Origin: Streptomyces sp. TLI_171
Lineage (GTDB): Bacteria > Actinomycetota > Actinomycetes > Streptomycetales > Streptomycetaceae
DNA length: 64,000 bases
Reading direction: 5' to 3'
Assembly: GCF_003610255.1 (NCBI RefSeq)
Contig: NZ_RAPS01000001.1
Location: 6,909,001-6,973,000, forward strand
Of this stretch, positions 15,107 through 24,127 are shown piece after piece. Numbering within the stretch: position 1 is the first letter of the stretch; the number at the start of each line of letters is the position of its first letter. The translations under genes were made by a program, and so were the position numbers. A model generated the notes under the pieces. It did not search any database and was not told the origin of the DNA. It saw only the letters and a list, made by a program, of their open reading frames with translations.

Positions 15107-15904
15107 ATGCGACAGGTCGCCAGGAAAGGCCTCCTCACGGCCATGGCCACCGGCAGCGTGCTGGCCTCGACCGCGGGCTACGCCCACGCCGCCGCGGACG
15201 CACACGGCGCCGCGACCAACTCGCCGGGCGTCGGGTCCGGGAACACGGTGCAGCTCCCCGTGGAGGTGGATCCCAACGTCTGTGGCAACACGATCAACAT
15301 CATCGGACTGCTGAACCCGGCGTACGGCAACGACTGCTCGAACCGGAGCAGCAGCCACCGCTCGGACACCCCGCAGGCCGGTTCCTCGGCGAGCGGCACC
15401 ACCGCGAACTCCCCGGGCGCGGTCTCCGGCAACAACGTGCAGGTGCCGATCACCGCGCCGCTCAACGCCTGCGGCAACTCGGCGGACGTGATCGGCGTCG
15501 GCAACCCGGCGTTCGGCAACAGCTGCGGCAACACCGGGACGCCCCACCACCACCCGACCACCCCGCCGCCCAGCACCCCGCCGCACGGTGACGACTGCCC
15601 GCCCGACCGGACGGGCGGCGAGCACGGCGGAAACCCGGGCACCCCGGGCAACCCCGGTTCGGACCGCAACGGCGGCCCGAACGGCGACCAGCCGGCCACC
15701 CCCAGCACCCCGGCGACGCCGAGCACGCCGGTGACCGCGGGCACCGTCAGCCAGGCCCGGGCCACCGCGCCCACCGCCGGCGAGCAGGCGCAGCTGGCCT
15801 CCACCGGCGCGTCCGGCCTGGAGATCCTGGCCCCGACGGGTGCGGCGCTGCTGATCGGCGGCGGGGTGCTGTACCGGCGCTCGCGCTCGCTGGCCCGCCG
15901 CTAG
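15107..15904 (+). CDS. chpC: Long, sortase-anchored chaplin
   Basis: A 265-residue protein. The signal peptide is ~1-30, and two chaplin domains follow (~36-80 with CGNTINIIGLLNPAYGNDC; ~100-145 with CGNSADVIGVGNPAFGNSC). A Pro/Gly/Thr-rich spacer (~150-225) crosses the wall. A sorting signal LASTG is followed by a hydrophobic helix and the basic tail RRSRSLARR. Sortase would therefore link it to peptidoglycan, providing an anchor for short chaplins. The ATG at 15107 follows AAGGGGAG; an upstream GTG at 15059 would add 16 polar residues before the signal peptide. The layout matches ChpA/B/C long chaplins, and the neighbouring short chaplin supports chpC. Confidence 0.93.
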   Translation: MRQVARKGLLTAMATGSVLASTAGYAHAAADAHGAATNSPGVGSGNTVQLPVEVDPNVCGNTINIIGLLNPAYGNDCSNRSSSHRSDTPQAGSSASGTTANSPGAVSGNNVQVPITAPLNACGNSADVIGVGNPAFGNSCGNTGTPHHHPTTPPPSTPPHGDDCPPDRTGGEHGGNPGTPGNPGSDRNGGPNGDQPATPSTPATPSTPVTAGTVSQARATAPTAGEQAQLASTGASGLEILAPTGAALLIGGGVLYRRSRSLARR

Positions 15905-15924
15905 GCGCCGGGGGCGGGAACGGC

Positions 15925-15986
15925 GGACGCCCGCGCCCGGGCGCCCCACCGCGGTGTGCGGTGGGGCGGACCGGGCGCGGGCGTCC
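15925..15986. terminator. Two-tier hairpin between convergent genes
   Basis: An outer 16-bp stem (15925-15940 with 15971-15986) encloses an inner 11-bp stem (15941-15951 with 15958-15968). It sits between the long chaplin and the convergent DUF5703 gene and probably ends both transcripts. Confidence 0.85.
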
Positions 15987-15998
15987 GTGCGTGAGGGG

Positions 15999-16211
15999 CT
16001 ACCAGGTGGAGCGGACCTGCCGGATGACCCGTCGCTTCAGCCGGACGGTGCGGCTGCCGTCCGGGTAGAGCCGGAGCCGGTCGAGCTCCCAATGCCCGTA
16101 CTCGGCCTGTTCGGTGAGGAACTGGCGCGCGGCGTTGCGGGTGGTGCCGCGCGGAAGGCGAAGCGACTGGTACTCGTACTCCGGGAGCCGGACCGTTTTG
16201 GTAGGGATCAA
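15999..16211 (-). CDS. DUF5703 family small protein
   Basis: A 70-residue basic protein with the signature of actinobacterial DUF5703: PEYEYQSLRLPRGTTRNAA near the start, AEYGHWELDRLRLYPDGSR in the middle and LKRRVIRQVRSTW at the C-terminus. No biochemical role is known for the family. The ATG at 16211 opens directly into the conserved region. It converges on chpC, a neighbourhood it keeps in other streptomycetes. Confidence 0.85.
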   Translation of the reverse strand: MIPTKTVRLPEYEYQSLRLPRGTTRNAARQFLTEQAEYGHWELDRLRLYPDGSRTVRLKRRVIRQVRSTW

Positions 16212-16580
16212 GGCGTCTCCTCCGCTGCTGTGCTGCCTGCAAGCCTACGGCGCGTCGCCGGCGGGCGGCCGGTTCGGGTACGGCCCGGTCCGTCGGCCCG
16301 GCCGGTCGGACGGGTCGAGCGTCGCCCCGGCCGGAGCTGATCGTCAATCAGTTTTCCCTCACCCCAGCGATACCCCCGGCGGGCCGCGAGGATGCGCGGA
16401 CGGGGCCGCGGACCGGCCAGGTTGTGGCCGGAACCGCTCGGCGGAGGGCTCGCGTCCGCTCCGAGAGCGCGGGCACAGAAGCACGCGGAACGGACATCAG
16501 GGGTGAACTTGCCCGGTTTTAGCGGTCGTAGGTGACAACCGCTGTGCGTGTCGTCGCCGGGTGGGGATAGCGTCTGCACC
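16212..16580. other. Divergent intergenic region
   Basis: A 369-bp gap between two divergent genes. The only structures I see are a short palindrome CTGATCGTCAATCAG near 16337-16351 and generally GC-rich sequence. I found no gene or RNA. Confidence 0.4.
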
Positions 16581-17183
16581 ATGTCTGATGCCGCGCAGCT
16601 GACCATCACCGAGGTACGGGCCGCCGCAGAGGCGGTCAAGGCCGCCATCGACCGCCACCTGCAGGCCGTCTCCAGCTCCACCGAGCCCGGCGATCCGGTC
16701 GTCGTCCACGCGTACGAAGAGCTCGCGGCGGCCGCCATCGCCTACGACCAGATCCTCTACGAGGTCTACGACGAGGTCACCCCGTTCGAGATCCCCGGCG
16801 ACGAGACCGGGACCGGCTACCAGGGCCCGGAACAGCCCGAGGCGATCAGCGTGCTGATCCGCCGCGACTACCTGATCGCCGACCCGAAGCGCCTGCGCGC
16901 CCAGGCCGAGCGGGTCGACGAGTCGCTCACCCCCGGCGGAGGCGGCGAGGGCGAGATCACGGCGGCGATCGGCGTGCTGTTCGGCGAGTACGAGCCGGAC
17001 GAGATCGCCGCCCGCGCGGAGGAGTTCGGCCTGGAGGAGGGCGACTCCACGCTGTGGGTGTCCGCCACCGACCCGGCCGAGCCCGGCGAGTGGCTGCCCG
17101 AGCCGTTCGACGGGGCCGACCCGGAGCTGCTGATCTGCCGCTTCGACGTCAGCGAGGTCTACGACGACGAGCTGGACGACTGA
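16581..17183 (+). CDS. Conserved acidic protein of unknown function
   Basis: A 200-residue, strongly acidic protein with no signal peptide or membrane segment. The N-terminal ~60 residues are helical (TITEVRAAAEAVKAAIDRHL, AYEELAAAAIAYDQILYEVYDEV). The rest is alpha/beta (ISVLIRRDYLIADPKRL, STLWVSATDPAEPGEW, LICRFDVSEVYDDELDD). I do not recognise a family, but even codon use and the clean frame make it a real gene. The ATG at 16581 lacks a good Shine-Dalgarno, so it may be leaderless. It converges on the RecD-like gene with a terminator between. Confidence 0.8.
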   Translation: MSDAAQLTITEVRAAAEAVKAAIDRHLQAVSSSTEPGDPVVVHAYEELAAAAIAYDQILYEVYDEVTPFEIPGDETGTGYQGPEQPEAISVLIRRDYLIADPKRLRAQAERVDESLTPGGGGEGEITAAIGVLFGEYEPDEIAARAEEFGLEEGDSTLWVSATDPAEPGEWLPEPFDGADPELLICRFDVSEVYDDELDD

Positions 17184-17200
17184 GAGCACGTCGGCATGCG

Positions 17201-17236
17201 GAAGGGCCCGGGCGGATCGCACCGCCCGGGCCCTTC
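17201..17236. terminator. Bidirectional terminator hairpin
   Basis: A perfect 15-bp stem (17201-17215 with 17222-17236) with a 6-nt loop lies between two convergent genes. Confidence 0.85.
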
Positions 17237-17252
17237 GTGCGCGCGGGGGCCG

Positions 17253-19247
17253 CTACTGGTCGGTGAGGACCGAGCGCAGCCGGGTGGTGCGGGCCTGCGC
17301 GGGCCGCTCCGCGACCGCCTGGGCGAGCGCCGGGCCGACCGCGTGCACCACCGACAGGTGCCGCTCGGCGCGGCCGAACGCCGAGTACACCCACTGACGG
17401 GTCAGCTGGGCCGCCGCGTCCTCCGGCAGCACCACGACCACCGCGGGCCAGCGCCGTCCGACCGCCTGATGGGCCGTCACCGCCCAGCCGTGGCGCAGCT
17501 TGGCGGCCTGCGCGGGGGAGAGGGTGAGCCGGCCGCCGTCGGCGAGTTCCAGGTGCAGGCCGCTCGGGTCGCCGTCCAGCACCCGGCCGGGCAGGTTGAC
17601 GCCCAGCGCGGGGGAGTGCACCACCCGGTCGCCCGGGTCGAAGCCGCCGAACCGGCCCGGGCCGGGGTTCAGCTTCGCCTTGGCGGCGGCGTTCAGCGCC
17701 CGCGTCCCGGCCGGGCCGCCGTGCCCCGGCGTCAGCAGCACCGCCTGCTCGGACGGGATGGACAGGGCCCGCGGGATCGAGTCGGTGAGCAGCTGGACCG
17801 CCCGGTGGACGGCCTCGCCGCCGTCCTTGGCGGTGAGGATCACCACCTCCTTGTCCGGGGCGTCCACCGGCTGCAGCTCGCCGATGCCGACGCCGGACAC
17901 CAGCTCGCCGATCGGCCCGAAGTCGGGCGTCCGGGACGCCACCGCCGGGCACGCCCTGGCGGCCAGCAGGTCGGCGAAGAACCGGCCGGGGCCGGCCGAC
18001 CACAGGCCGCCCGGGTCGCCGGACAGCACCAGCCGGGCGCCGTCCGCCAGTGCCTCCAGCAGGGTCGCCGCGGTCTCCACGTCCAGCAGCGGGGCGTCCA
18101 GCACCACCAGCACGTCCAGCGCGAGGGTGCCGTCCACCGCGCGCGGCACCGGGGCGCCGTACAGCAGCTCGGCCAGGGTGCCGATCCGGCCGGCGGCGGG
18201 GGAGCCCTCGGGCAGCAGCGCGGCCAGCGCGTCCCGGCCCTGGCCCGTCCAGGTCGCGCCCCACACCCGCAGGCCGAGGCCGGCAGCGGCGTGCAGCAGC
18301 GCGGCCGGCTCGGCGCGGGCCGCCTCGCCGCCGGTGTGCAGCACCAGGCCGGCCGCCGCCGCGGTCCGGATCAGCTCCTGCGCGGAGCGGGAGGACGCGG
18401 CCGCGGCGGCCTGCTTCCAGGCGGCCGGGCCGGGCTGGACGGGAGCGGCCGGGGTCTCGGGCGCGCCGGGGGCCTGCGGGGTTGCCGGCTCGTCAGCGGG
18501 GGCCTCGTCCGCGTCCTCCGCCGGCTCCGCGTCGTCCGCGTCCTCGCCCGGGGTGAACGTCGACAGCAGGCGGACCAGGCCCTCGCCGAGGCTCTCCTCG
18601 GCCAGCGCCAGGCGCTCCAGGGCCAGCAGGGTGCGGACGGGCGGCTCCTCGTCCTCGTCGTGGCTGCCCGGCGGCATCGGCAGCTCCTCCTGGAACGGCA
18701 TCACCCGCCCGTCCACCAGCACCGCCTGCAGGGCGGCCGCCGGGTCCGGGACGTGCTGGGCGCGCAGCGCCTCGGAGACCTCGCCGAGCTCCTGCGCGGA
18801 GTGCCCGCGCAGCGCGGCCTGCTCCAGCAGCCAGGTCACCAGTGCCTGGGCGCGGCGCGGATCGCCGGGCTGCGCCTGCGGACCCAGCAGGCCGCGGGCG
18901 AAGCCGTCCGCGTGCTCGGGGCGGACGCCGGGCAGGGAGAGCACCGCCCACGGGTCCTCGCGCAGCTGCTCGGCCGCGCCCTCGCCGAGCTCGGCGATCG
19001 CCGCGGGGGCGAGCTGGGCGGGCGCGCCGCCGGCCGCCAGCACCTCGGTGACGGCGGCCAGCGAGGCCTGCCGCTGCGCGTCGCCCTCCGGCCCCGCGGC
19101 GCGGGGCGCGGGCGCTGACGGGCCGTCGGCCCCGGACGGCCCGGCCTGGCCGGACTGCCCGACCGCGCGGATCGCTTCGGCGAGGGCGGCTACCGTGCCG
19201 GCGTGCTGCTCGGCGGCCGGGGCCGGGCTCTCCTCAGGGGTGGTCAT
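17253..19247 (-). CDS. RecD2-like protein with degenerate helicase motifs
   Basis: A 664-residue protein. Residues ~95-200 resemble the helix-hairpin-helix N-terminal region of RecD2 (EDPWAVLSLPGVRPEHADGFARG). An acidic, Pro/Ala-rich linker (~240-275) follows, then a superfamily 1 helicase-like half. At the Walker A position it reads LVLHTGGEAARAEPAALL, with no GKT. The Walker B strand is LVVLDAPLLD rather than a DE(A/C) motif. The C-terminal motif GWAVTAHQAVGRRWPAVVVVLP and the QWVYSAFGRAE region are well kept. ATP hydrolysis is therefore doubtful; it may be a DNA-binding or scaffold pseudo-helicase. The ATG at 19247 follows GGAGCC. Confidence 0.82.
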   Translation of the reverse strand: MTTPEESPAPAAEQHAGTVAALAEAIRAVGQSGQAGPSGADGPSAPAPRAAGPEGDAQRQASLAAVTEVLAAGGAPAQLAPAAIAELGEGAAEQLREDPWAVLSLPGVRPEHADGFARGLLGPQAQPGDPRRAQALVTWLLEQAALRGHSAQELGEVSEALRAQHVPDPAAALQAVLVDGRVMPFQEELPMPPGSHDEDEEPPVRTLLALERLALAEESLGEGLVRLLSTFTPGEDADDAEPAEDADEAPADEPATPQAPGAPETPAAPVQPGPAAWKQAAAAASSRSAQELIRTAAAAGLVLHTGGEAARAEPAALLHAAAGLGLRVWGATWTGQGRDALAALLPEGSPAAGRIGTLAELLYGAPVPRAVDGTLALDVLVVLDAPLLDVETAATLLEALADGARLVLSGDPGGLWSAGPGRFFADLLAARACPAVASRTPDFGPIGELVSGVGIGELQPVDAPDKEVVILTAKDGGEAVHRAVQLLTDSIPRALSIPSEQAVLLTPGHGGPAGTRALNAAAKAKLNPGPGRFGGFDPGDRVVHSPALGVNLPGRVLDGDPSGLHLELADGGRLTLSPAQAAKLRHGWAVTAHQAVGRRWPAVVVVLPEDAAAQLTRQWVYSAFGRAERHLSVVHAVGPALAQAVAERPAQARTTRLRSVLTDQ

Positions 19248-19278
19248 GTGCGGAAGGCTCCTTCAGCGGGCCGGACGG

Positions 19279-20256
19279 CTACAGCTCCGTCCAGCCCTGG
19301 TCCGGGTAGCGGTGCACCGGGGCCGACACGTCGTCCAGCGCAGCGCGGATCTCACCCGGAAGCGTAAGGGCCTCGACCGACAGCGAGGACTGCAGCTGGG
19401 CGGCGGTGCGGGCGCCCAGCAGCGTCGCCGACACGCCCGGGCGGTCCCGCACCCACGCCAGCGCCACCTTCAGCGGGGTGGAGGCCAGGCCGTCGGCGGC
19501 GGTGGCCAGCGCGTCCACGATCCGCCGGGAGGTCTCGCCGAGGTACGGCTGCACCGAGCCCGTCGGCTGCGGTGAGGCGCCGCGCGACTCCGGCGGCACC
19601 CCGTGCCGGTACTTGCCGGTCAGCACGCCGCGGCCGAGCGGCGAGCAGGCCAGCAGGCCCACCCCGGCGTCCAGCGCGGCGGGCAGCGCCTCGCGTTCGA
19701 TGCCGCGCTGCAGCAGCGAGTACTCCAGCTGCACCGAGGCCAGCGGGGCGCGGCCGGGCGAAGCCTGCTGCCGGGCCGCGGACTTGGCGAGCTGCCAGCC
19801 GCTGTACTGGCACACCCCGACGTACCGGGCCCGCCCGGAGGACACCGCCAGGTCGAGCGCGTGCAGGGTCTCCTCGGTGGGTGTGGCCGGGTCGTACGCG
19901 TGCACCTGCCACAGGTCGACGTGGTCGGTGCCGAGACGGCGCAGCGAGGCGTCCAGGGCGTTCAGCAGGTGGCCGCGCGAGGCGTCGGGGCGGGGACTGC
20001 CGGGCAGCGAGCCGGCCTTGGTGGCGATCAGCAGCTCGGAGCGCGGGACCAGACTGTCCGTCAGCCGCGACAGCAGGTACTCGGCGCCGCCGTCGGCGTA
20101 CGTGTCGGCGGTGTCCACCAGGTTGCCGCCGGCGTCCGCGAACGCCTTCAACTGCTCGGCGGCCTCGTGCTCGTCGGTGTCCCGGCCCCAGGTGAGGGTG
20201 CCCAGGCCGAGCCGGGAGACCCGCAGTCCGGTCCGGCCGAGCTGTCGCAGTTCCAT
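19279..20256 (-). CDS. Aldo/keto reductase
   Basis: A 325-residue NADPH-dependent TIM-barrel reductase. The start MELRQLGRTGLRVSRLGLGT is typical. The catalytic tetrad is visible as Asp and Tyr in LVDTADTYADG, Lys in LIATKAGS and His in WQVHAYDP. The C-terminal cofactor segment has ATLLGARTAAQLQSSL. It suits the AKR12/YajO-like group acting on small carbonyl compounds or sugars. It lies 31 bp upstream of the RecD-like gene on the same strand, so the two may share a transcript, although no functional link is evident. Confidence 0.92.
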   Translation of the reverse strand: MELRQLGRTGLRVSRLGLGTLTWGRDTDEHEAAEQLKAFADAGGNLVDTADTYADGGAEYLLSRLTDSLVPRSELLIATKAGSLPGSPRPDASRGHLLNALDASLRRLGTDHVDLWQVHAYDPATPTEETLHALDLAVSSGRARYVGVCQYSGWQLAKSAARQQASPGRAPLASVQLEYSLLQRGIEREALPAALDAGVGLLACSPLGRGVLTGKYRHGVPPESRGASPQPTGSVQPYLGETSRRIVDALATAADGLASTPLKVALAWVRDRPGVSATLLGARTAAQLQSSLSVEALTLPGEIRAALDDVSAPVHRYPDQGWTEL

Positions 20257-20470
20257 CGCGCCTCCGTCACCCCGTGATCGTGCAGCTCGGGAGCCGCGCC
20301 CCCCACGTGCAGTGAGGTTAGCGGCGAAACCCCTTCGGGCCGGGGACGACCCGCGCGGCCGACGTGTCCGCGCGCCGCGCGGTGATTCACACCGCCGCTA
20401 CCCGTCAGTAGCATGACCTTCCACGGCGGGGCTAGGCTCACCGCACCACCCGACTGGAAGGCTTGGGCAC

Positions 20471-21517
20471 ATGCGACTCGGGATCAACCTCGGCTACTGG
20501 GGACTCGGCCTGGACGCCGACAACATCGCGGTCGCCCAGGAGGCCGACCGGCTCGGCTACTCGGTCTGCTGGGCCGCCGAGGCGTACGGCTCGGACGCCG
20601 CCACCGTCCTGTCGTTCGTCGCCGCGAAGACCGAACGGATCGACGTCGGCTCGGCCATCTTCCAGATCCCGGCCCGCACCCCCGCGATGACCGCGATGAC
20701 CGCCGCCACCCTCGACACCCTCTCCGGCGGACGCTTCCGGCTCGGCCTCGGCGTCTCCGGCCCGCAGGTCTCCGAGGGCTGGTACGGCGTCAAGTTCGAC
20801 AAGCCGCTGGCCCGCACCCGCGAGTACGTCGAGATCGTGCGCAAGGCGATGTCCCGCGAGCGGCTGCAGCACGACGGCGCCAACTGGACGCTCCCGCTGC
20901 CCGGCGGGCCCGGCAAGGCGCTCAAGCTCACCGTCCACCCCGTCCGCGAGCACCTGCCGATCTACATCGCCTCGATGGGCCCGAAGAACCTCGAACTCAC
21001 CGGCGAGATCGCCGACGGCTGGCTCGGCCTGTTCTTCGCGCCCGAGCACGCCGCGCTCTCCACCGACGCGCTCGCCGCCGGCCGCGCCAAGGCCGGGCTC
21101 ACCCTCGACGGCTTCGACCTCTGCCCCACCGTCAACATCGCCGTCGGCGAGGACATCCACGCCGCCGCCGACACCCTGCGCGACTACACCGCGCTCTACC
21201 TCGGCGGCATGGGCAGCAAGGAGAAGAACTTCTACAGCCAGCTCGCCCGCCGGATGGGCTTCGAGCAGGCCGCCGACGAAGTCCAGACCCACTACCTGGC
21301 CCGCGACAAGGCCGCCGCCGCGGCCGCCGTCCCGCACGACTTCATCGACGCGACCGCCCTCCTCGGCGACACCGCCCGCATCGCCGACCGGATGCAGGCC
21401 TACGCCGCCGCCGGCGTCACCACCCTCACCCTCGCCCCGGCCGGCTGGACCCTGGACGACCGGATCGCCGCCCTCCGCACCGGCGTCGACGCCCTGGAGC
21501 GCGCCGGGCTCGCGTAA
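20471..21517 (+). CDS. LLM class F420-dependent oxidoreductase
   Basis: A 348-residue luciferase-like TIM barrel of the F420-dependent class. The start MRLGINLGYWGLGLDADNI, the segment VGSAIFQIPARTPAMTAMTAATLDTLSGGRFRLGLGVSGPQVSEG and the LPIYIASMGPKNLELTGEIADGWLG region are all characteristic (quoted motifs broken here for length: residues ~58-100 and ~163-190). Such enzymes transfer hydride between F420 and varied substrates; none can be inferred. The ATG at 20471 follows GGAAGGC. It is monocistronic, diverging from the aldo/keto reductase. Confidence 0.92.
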   Translation: MRLGINLGYWGLGLDADNIAVAQEADRLGYSVCWAAEAYGSDAATVLSFVAAKTERIDVGSAIFQIPARTPAMTAMTAATLDTLSGGRFRLGLGVSGPQVSEGWYGVKFDKPLARTREYVEIVRKAMSRERLQHDGANWTLPLPGGPGKALKLTVHPVREHLPIYIASMGPKNLELTGEIADGWLGLFFAPEHAALSTDALAAGRAKAGLTLDGFDLCPTVNIAVGEDIHAAADTLRDYTALYLGGMGSKEKNFYSQLARRMGFEQAADEVQTHYLARDKAAAAAAVPHDFIDATALLGDTARIADRMQAYAAAGVTTLTLAPAGWTLDDRIAALRTGVDALERAGLA

Positions 21518-21955
21518 ACGGTCTGCTCGGCGGGCGATGGCCCCTGCGCCCGGACGCGGCAAGGCGCTCCACCTGGACCCGGAGTTCGCCGGCGGCCCTC
21601 GGCGGAGGCATGAACAGGGCCGCCTGCAGCTTGTCCCGGGCCCAGCCCTCGCCGCAGCAGCGGCAGGTGAACCCGGCCTCCCACTGCCTCCAGCGGCGCC
21701 TCGTGCCGTGGACGTGCACGGACCACACGCTCAGCGCCACGGTCACGATGCCCGGGGCAGGCGCTCCCGTTCGAGCAGGCGGACGGGGGCGTTCGCGGCG
21801 CCCGACAGACCCGGGACGTCGCGATACCGGACCCAGGGCCCGCCCCGGCGGGGTGCCCGCGGCCGGAGTGAAGCCGGAGTTCTACGAGGCACGGCCCCTT
21901 CGGATGCACGTCATGGACGGCATGTTCCCACAACCCGCGACGGCCGGGGCCCCGC
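21518..21955. other. Gene-poor region, possible gene fragment on minus strand
   Basis: This 438-bp stretch has no clear gene. On the minus strand from about 21746 a short run looks protein-like (GFTCRCCGEGWARDKLQAALF, a possible zinc-binding knuckle), then decays into Arg-rich sequence and runs into the LLM gene. I treat it as a probable remnant. Confidence 0.3.
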
Positions 21956-22447
21956 TCACTCGGCCGGGTCGGTGGGGTCCGGTGCGGGGTCGTCGGTGGT
22001 GACGGCGGTGCGGATGCGGGCGAGCAGGGTGCGGAGTTGGTCGCGTTCGGCGGTGGTCAGCGCGCCGGTGGCGGTGGCGAGGGCGGCGCGGTCCAGTTCC
22101 TCGGCCTCGCGGTGGCGGCGGGTTCCCTCGGCGGTGAGGGTCAGCAGGAAGGCGCGCCGGTCGGAGGGGTGGCGGACGCGCTCCACCAGGCCGTCGCGTT
22201 CGAGGCTGTCGACGATGGTGGTCGTGGTGCGGGCGGCGTTGCCGACGTACTCGGCGAGGTCGCGCATGCGCAGCGGCTGGCCGGCGAGGGCGAGGACGCG
22301 CAGGGTCCGCAGGCGGGCCACCGAGGCGCCGTGCTCGCGCAGTCGGCCGTCCACGAAGATGCGCAACCTGTGTGTGGTGTCGAAGAGTTCGTCGATCAGG
22401 AGGTCGCTGCTGCCGAACCGCTGCCGGGTCGTCGATTCCTCTGCCAT
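21956..22447 (-). CDS. MarR family transcriptional regulator
   Basis: A 163-residue winged-helix regulator. Helices α1-α2 (LLIDELFDTTHRLRIFVDGRL) form the dimer face, the HTH is MRDLAEYVGNAARTTTTIVDSLERDGLV, and the wing is VRHPSDRRAFLLTLTAEG, the standard MarR pattern with D-x-R in the wing. It is divergent from a DHA2-type efflux gene across a 72-bp gap holding a clean inverted repeat. The expected role is repression of the pump and of itself, released by a toxic ligand. Confidence 0.93.
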   Translation of the reverse strand: MAEESTTRQRFGSSDLLIDELFDTTHRLRIFVDGRLREHGASVARLRTLRVLALAGQPLRMRDLAEYVGNAARTTTTIVDSLERDGLVERVRHPSDRRAFLLTLTAEGTRRHREAEELDRAALATATGALTTAERDQLRTLLARIRTAVTTDDPAPDPTDPAE

Positions 22448-22485
22448 GCCGTGCCTTTCTCGTCCCCCGGGCGTCCACGGAGTTC

Positions 22486-22514
22486 CTGAGCATCATCATA
22501 GTGAGTATGCTCAG
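22486..22514. promoter_or_regulatory. Candidate MarR operator
   Basis: CTGAGCAT and ATGCTCAG form a perfect 8-bp inverted repeat with a 13-bp spacer (arms 22486-22493 and 22507-22514). It lies between the divergent marR and MFS genes and ends 5 bp before the MFS start codon, well placed for repression. Confidence 0.7.
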
Positions 22515-22519
22515 CTTCC

Positions 22520-23953
22520 ATGAGCACCCGCCTGGGCCAGCGCCGTGTCGTGCCCATCATGGCTGTCCTGACCACCTTCATCTGCATCATCGACGGAGCC
22601 ATCACCACCGTCGCCCTCCCCAGCATCGCCCGGCAGTTCGACCTCACCCCGGCCGCCCTCACCGGCGTCGTCGTGATCTACCCCGTCTGCCTCGGCATGG
22701 TGATCCCCGCCTCCGCCTGGCTGGTGGAGCGGTACGGCGGCCGCCGCACGCTGCTGCTCTCGCTCACCGCCTTCACCGTCGCCAGCGGCCTGTGCGGCGC
22801 CGCCCCGAACCTGACCGCCCTGGTCGCCGCCCGCGCCCTGCAGGGACTCGCCGCCGGCCTGCTGATGCCCACCTCGCAGGTCCTGATGTTCCGCACCTTC
22901 AGCCAGGCCGAGCAGGTCCGGCTGTCCCGGCTGATGGTCGTGCCCCAGCAGATCGCCCCGGCGATCGCGCCGCTGCTCGGCGGCCTGCTGGTCACCGACC
23001 TGTCCTGGCGCTGGGTGTTCTACGTCAACGTGCCGTTCGGCGCCGCGGCCGTGCTGTTCGGCGCGCTCTTCCTCGCCGAGCACCGCGACCACACCGCGGG
23101 CCGCCTCGACCTGCCCGGCCTGCTGCTCTGCGCCGTCGGCACGGCCGCCCTGATGTACGGCGTCTGCACCGGCCCGGACCTCGGCTGGGCCCGGCCGCAG
23201 GTGCTCGGCTCGCTGGTGGCCGGCGGCGTGCTGCTCGCGATCGCCGTCCGGCACCAACTCCGCACGCCCGAACCGATCCTGAGGCTGCGGCTGTTCCGCG
23301 ACCGGCTGTTCCGCGACACCAACCTGATCAGCCTGGTCGGCTACGTGCCGATGATGGGCGCGATGTTCCTCGGCCCGATCTTCATCCAGGAGGCCCGCGG
23401 CGGCTCGGCGCTGGAGAGCGGCAGCACCACCTTCACCGAGGCGTTCGGCGTCCTGCTGACCATGCAGGTGGTCGGCGCGCTCTACCACCGGATCGGGCCG
23501 CGCCTGATCATCGGCACCGGCCTGCTGGGCGTCGCCGGCGTCATGCTGCTGTTCGCCACCGCCGACGCGCAGACCGGACTGTGGACCTTCCGCGGCTACA
23601 TGTTCCTGCTCGGCCTGGCCATGGGCGCGGTCTTCATCCCGACCACCATCGCCTCGTTCAGCACCGTCGACCGGGCGGACGTCGCGCACGCCGCCACCCT
23701 CAACACCGTCGTCCGGCAGACCGGCAGCGCGCTGGCCCCCGCCGTGGTCACCTCCGTCCTGGTGCTCGGCGCGACCGGCTCCGAGCGGGTGCACCCGCCG
23801 ATGGCCTCCTACCAGCTCAGCTACTTCGTGCTGGCGGCGGTCGCGCTCGCCGCCGGACTGTTCGCCTTCACCATGCCGGACGGCCCCGCGCGCAGCTCGG
23901 TGACCCCCCGCCCGCAGGCGGTCGGCCGCCGCCAGCGGCAGCAGGTCGGCTGA
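22520..23953 (+). CDS. DHA2-type MFS multidrug transporter
   Basis: A 477-residue membrane protein with about 14 hydrophobic segments. DHA2/EmrB-QacA marks are LTTFICIIDGAITTVALPSI in TM1 (Asp in the helix), SAWLVERYGGRRTLLLSL (motif A) and VVPQQIAPAIAPLLGGLL (motif C-like) in TM5, followed by LSWRWVFYVNVPFG. It should export drugs or other amphiphiles by proton antiport. The ATG at 22520 lies just after the operator repeat. Regulation by the divergent MarR gene is likely. Confidence 0.93.
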   Translation: MSTRLGQRRVVPIMAVLTTFICIIDGAITTVALPSIARQFDLTPAALTGVVVIYPVCLGMVIPASAWLVERYGGRRTLLLSLTAFTVASGLCGAAPNLTALVAARALQGLAAGLLMPTSQVLMFRTFSQAEQVRLSRLMVVPQQIAPAIAPLLGGLLVTDLSWRWVFYVNVPFGAAAVLFGALFLAEHRDHTAGRLDLPGLLLCAVGTAALMYGVCTGPDLGWARPQVLGSLVAGGVLLAIAVRHQLRTPEPILRLRLFRDRLFRDTNLISLVGYVPMMGAMFLGPIFIQEARGGSALESGSTTFTEAFGVLLTMQVVGALYHRIGPRLIIGTGLLGVAGVMLLFATADAQTGLWTFRGYMFLLGLAMGAVFIPTTIASFSTVDRADVAHAATLNTVVRQTGSALAPAVVTSVLVLGATGSERVHPPMASYQLSYFVLAAVALAAGLFAFTMPDGPARSSVTPRPQAVGRRQRQQVG

Positions 23954-24127
23954 GCGGGCCGGCTCCCCGCAGCGGCGGGCCGGTGCAGGCCGAGCAGCCG
24001 GGCCTGGTGGGCCGTGCGGGCAGCTCCGCCTGGACGGCGCTGCCCGCGCCGCTGACCCCCGCGGCCAGGGGCGGTGCGATCCCCGGGGGACCGATGAGTT
24101 CGGGCGCCGGGGCCCGTCCGTCCTGGT

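Noticed and set aside
21426..21746. Minus-strand frame with FTCRCCGEGW zinc-knuckle-like segment
   Set aside because: Only the first ~60 residues look protein-like; the frame then runs into the LLM gene in antisense. Kept only as a possible remnant.
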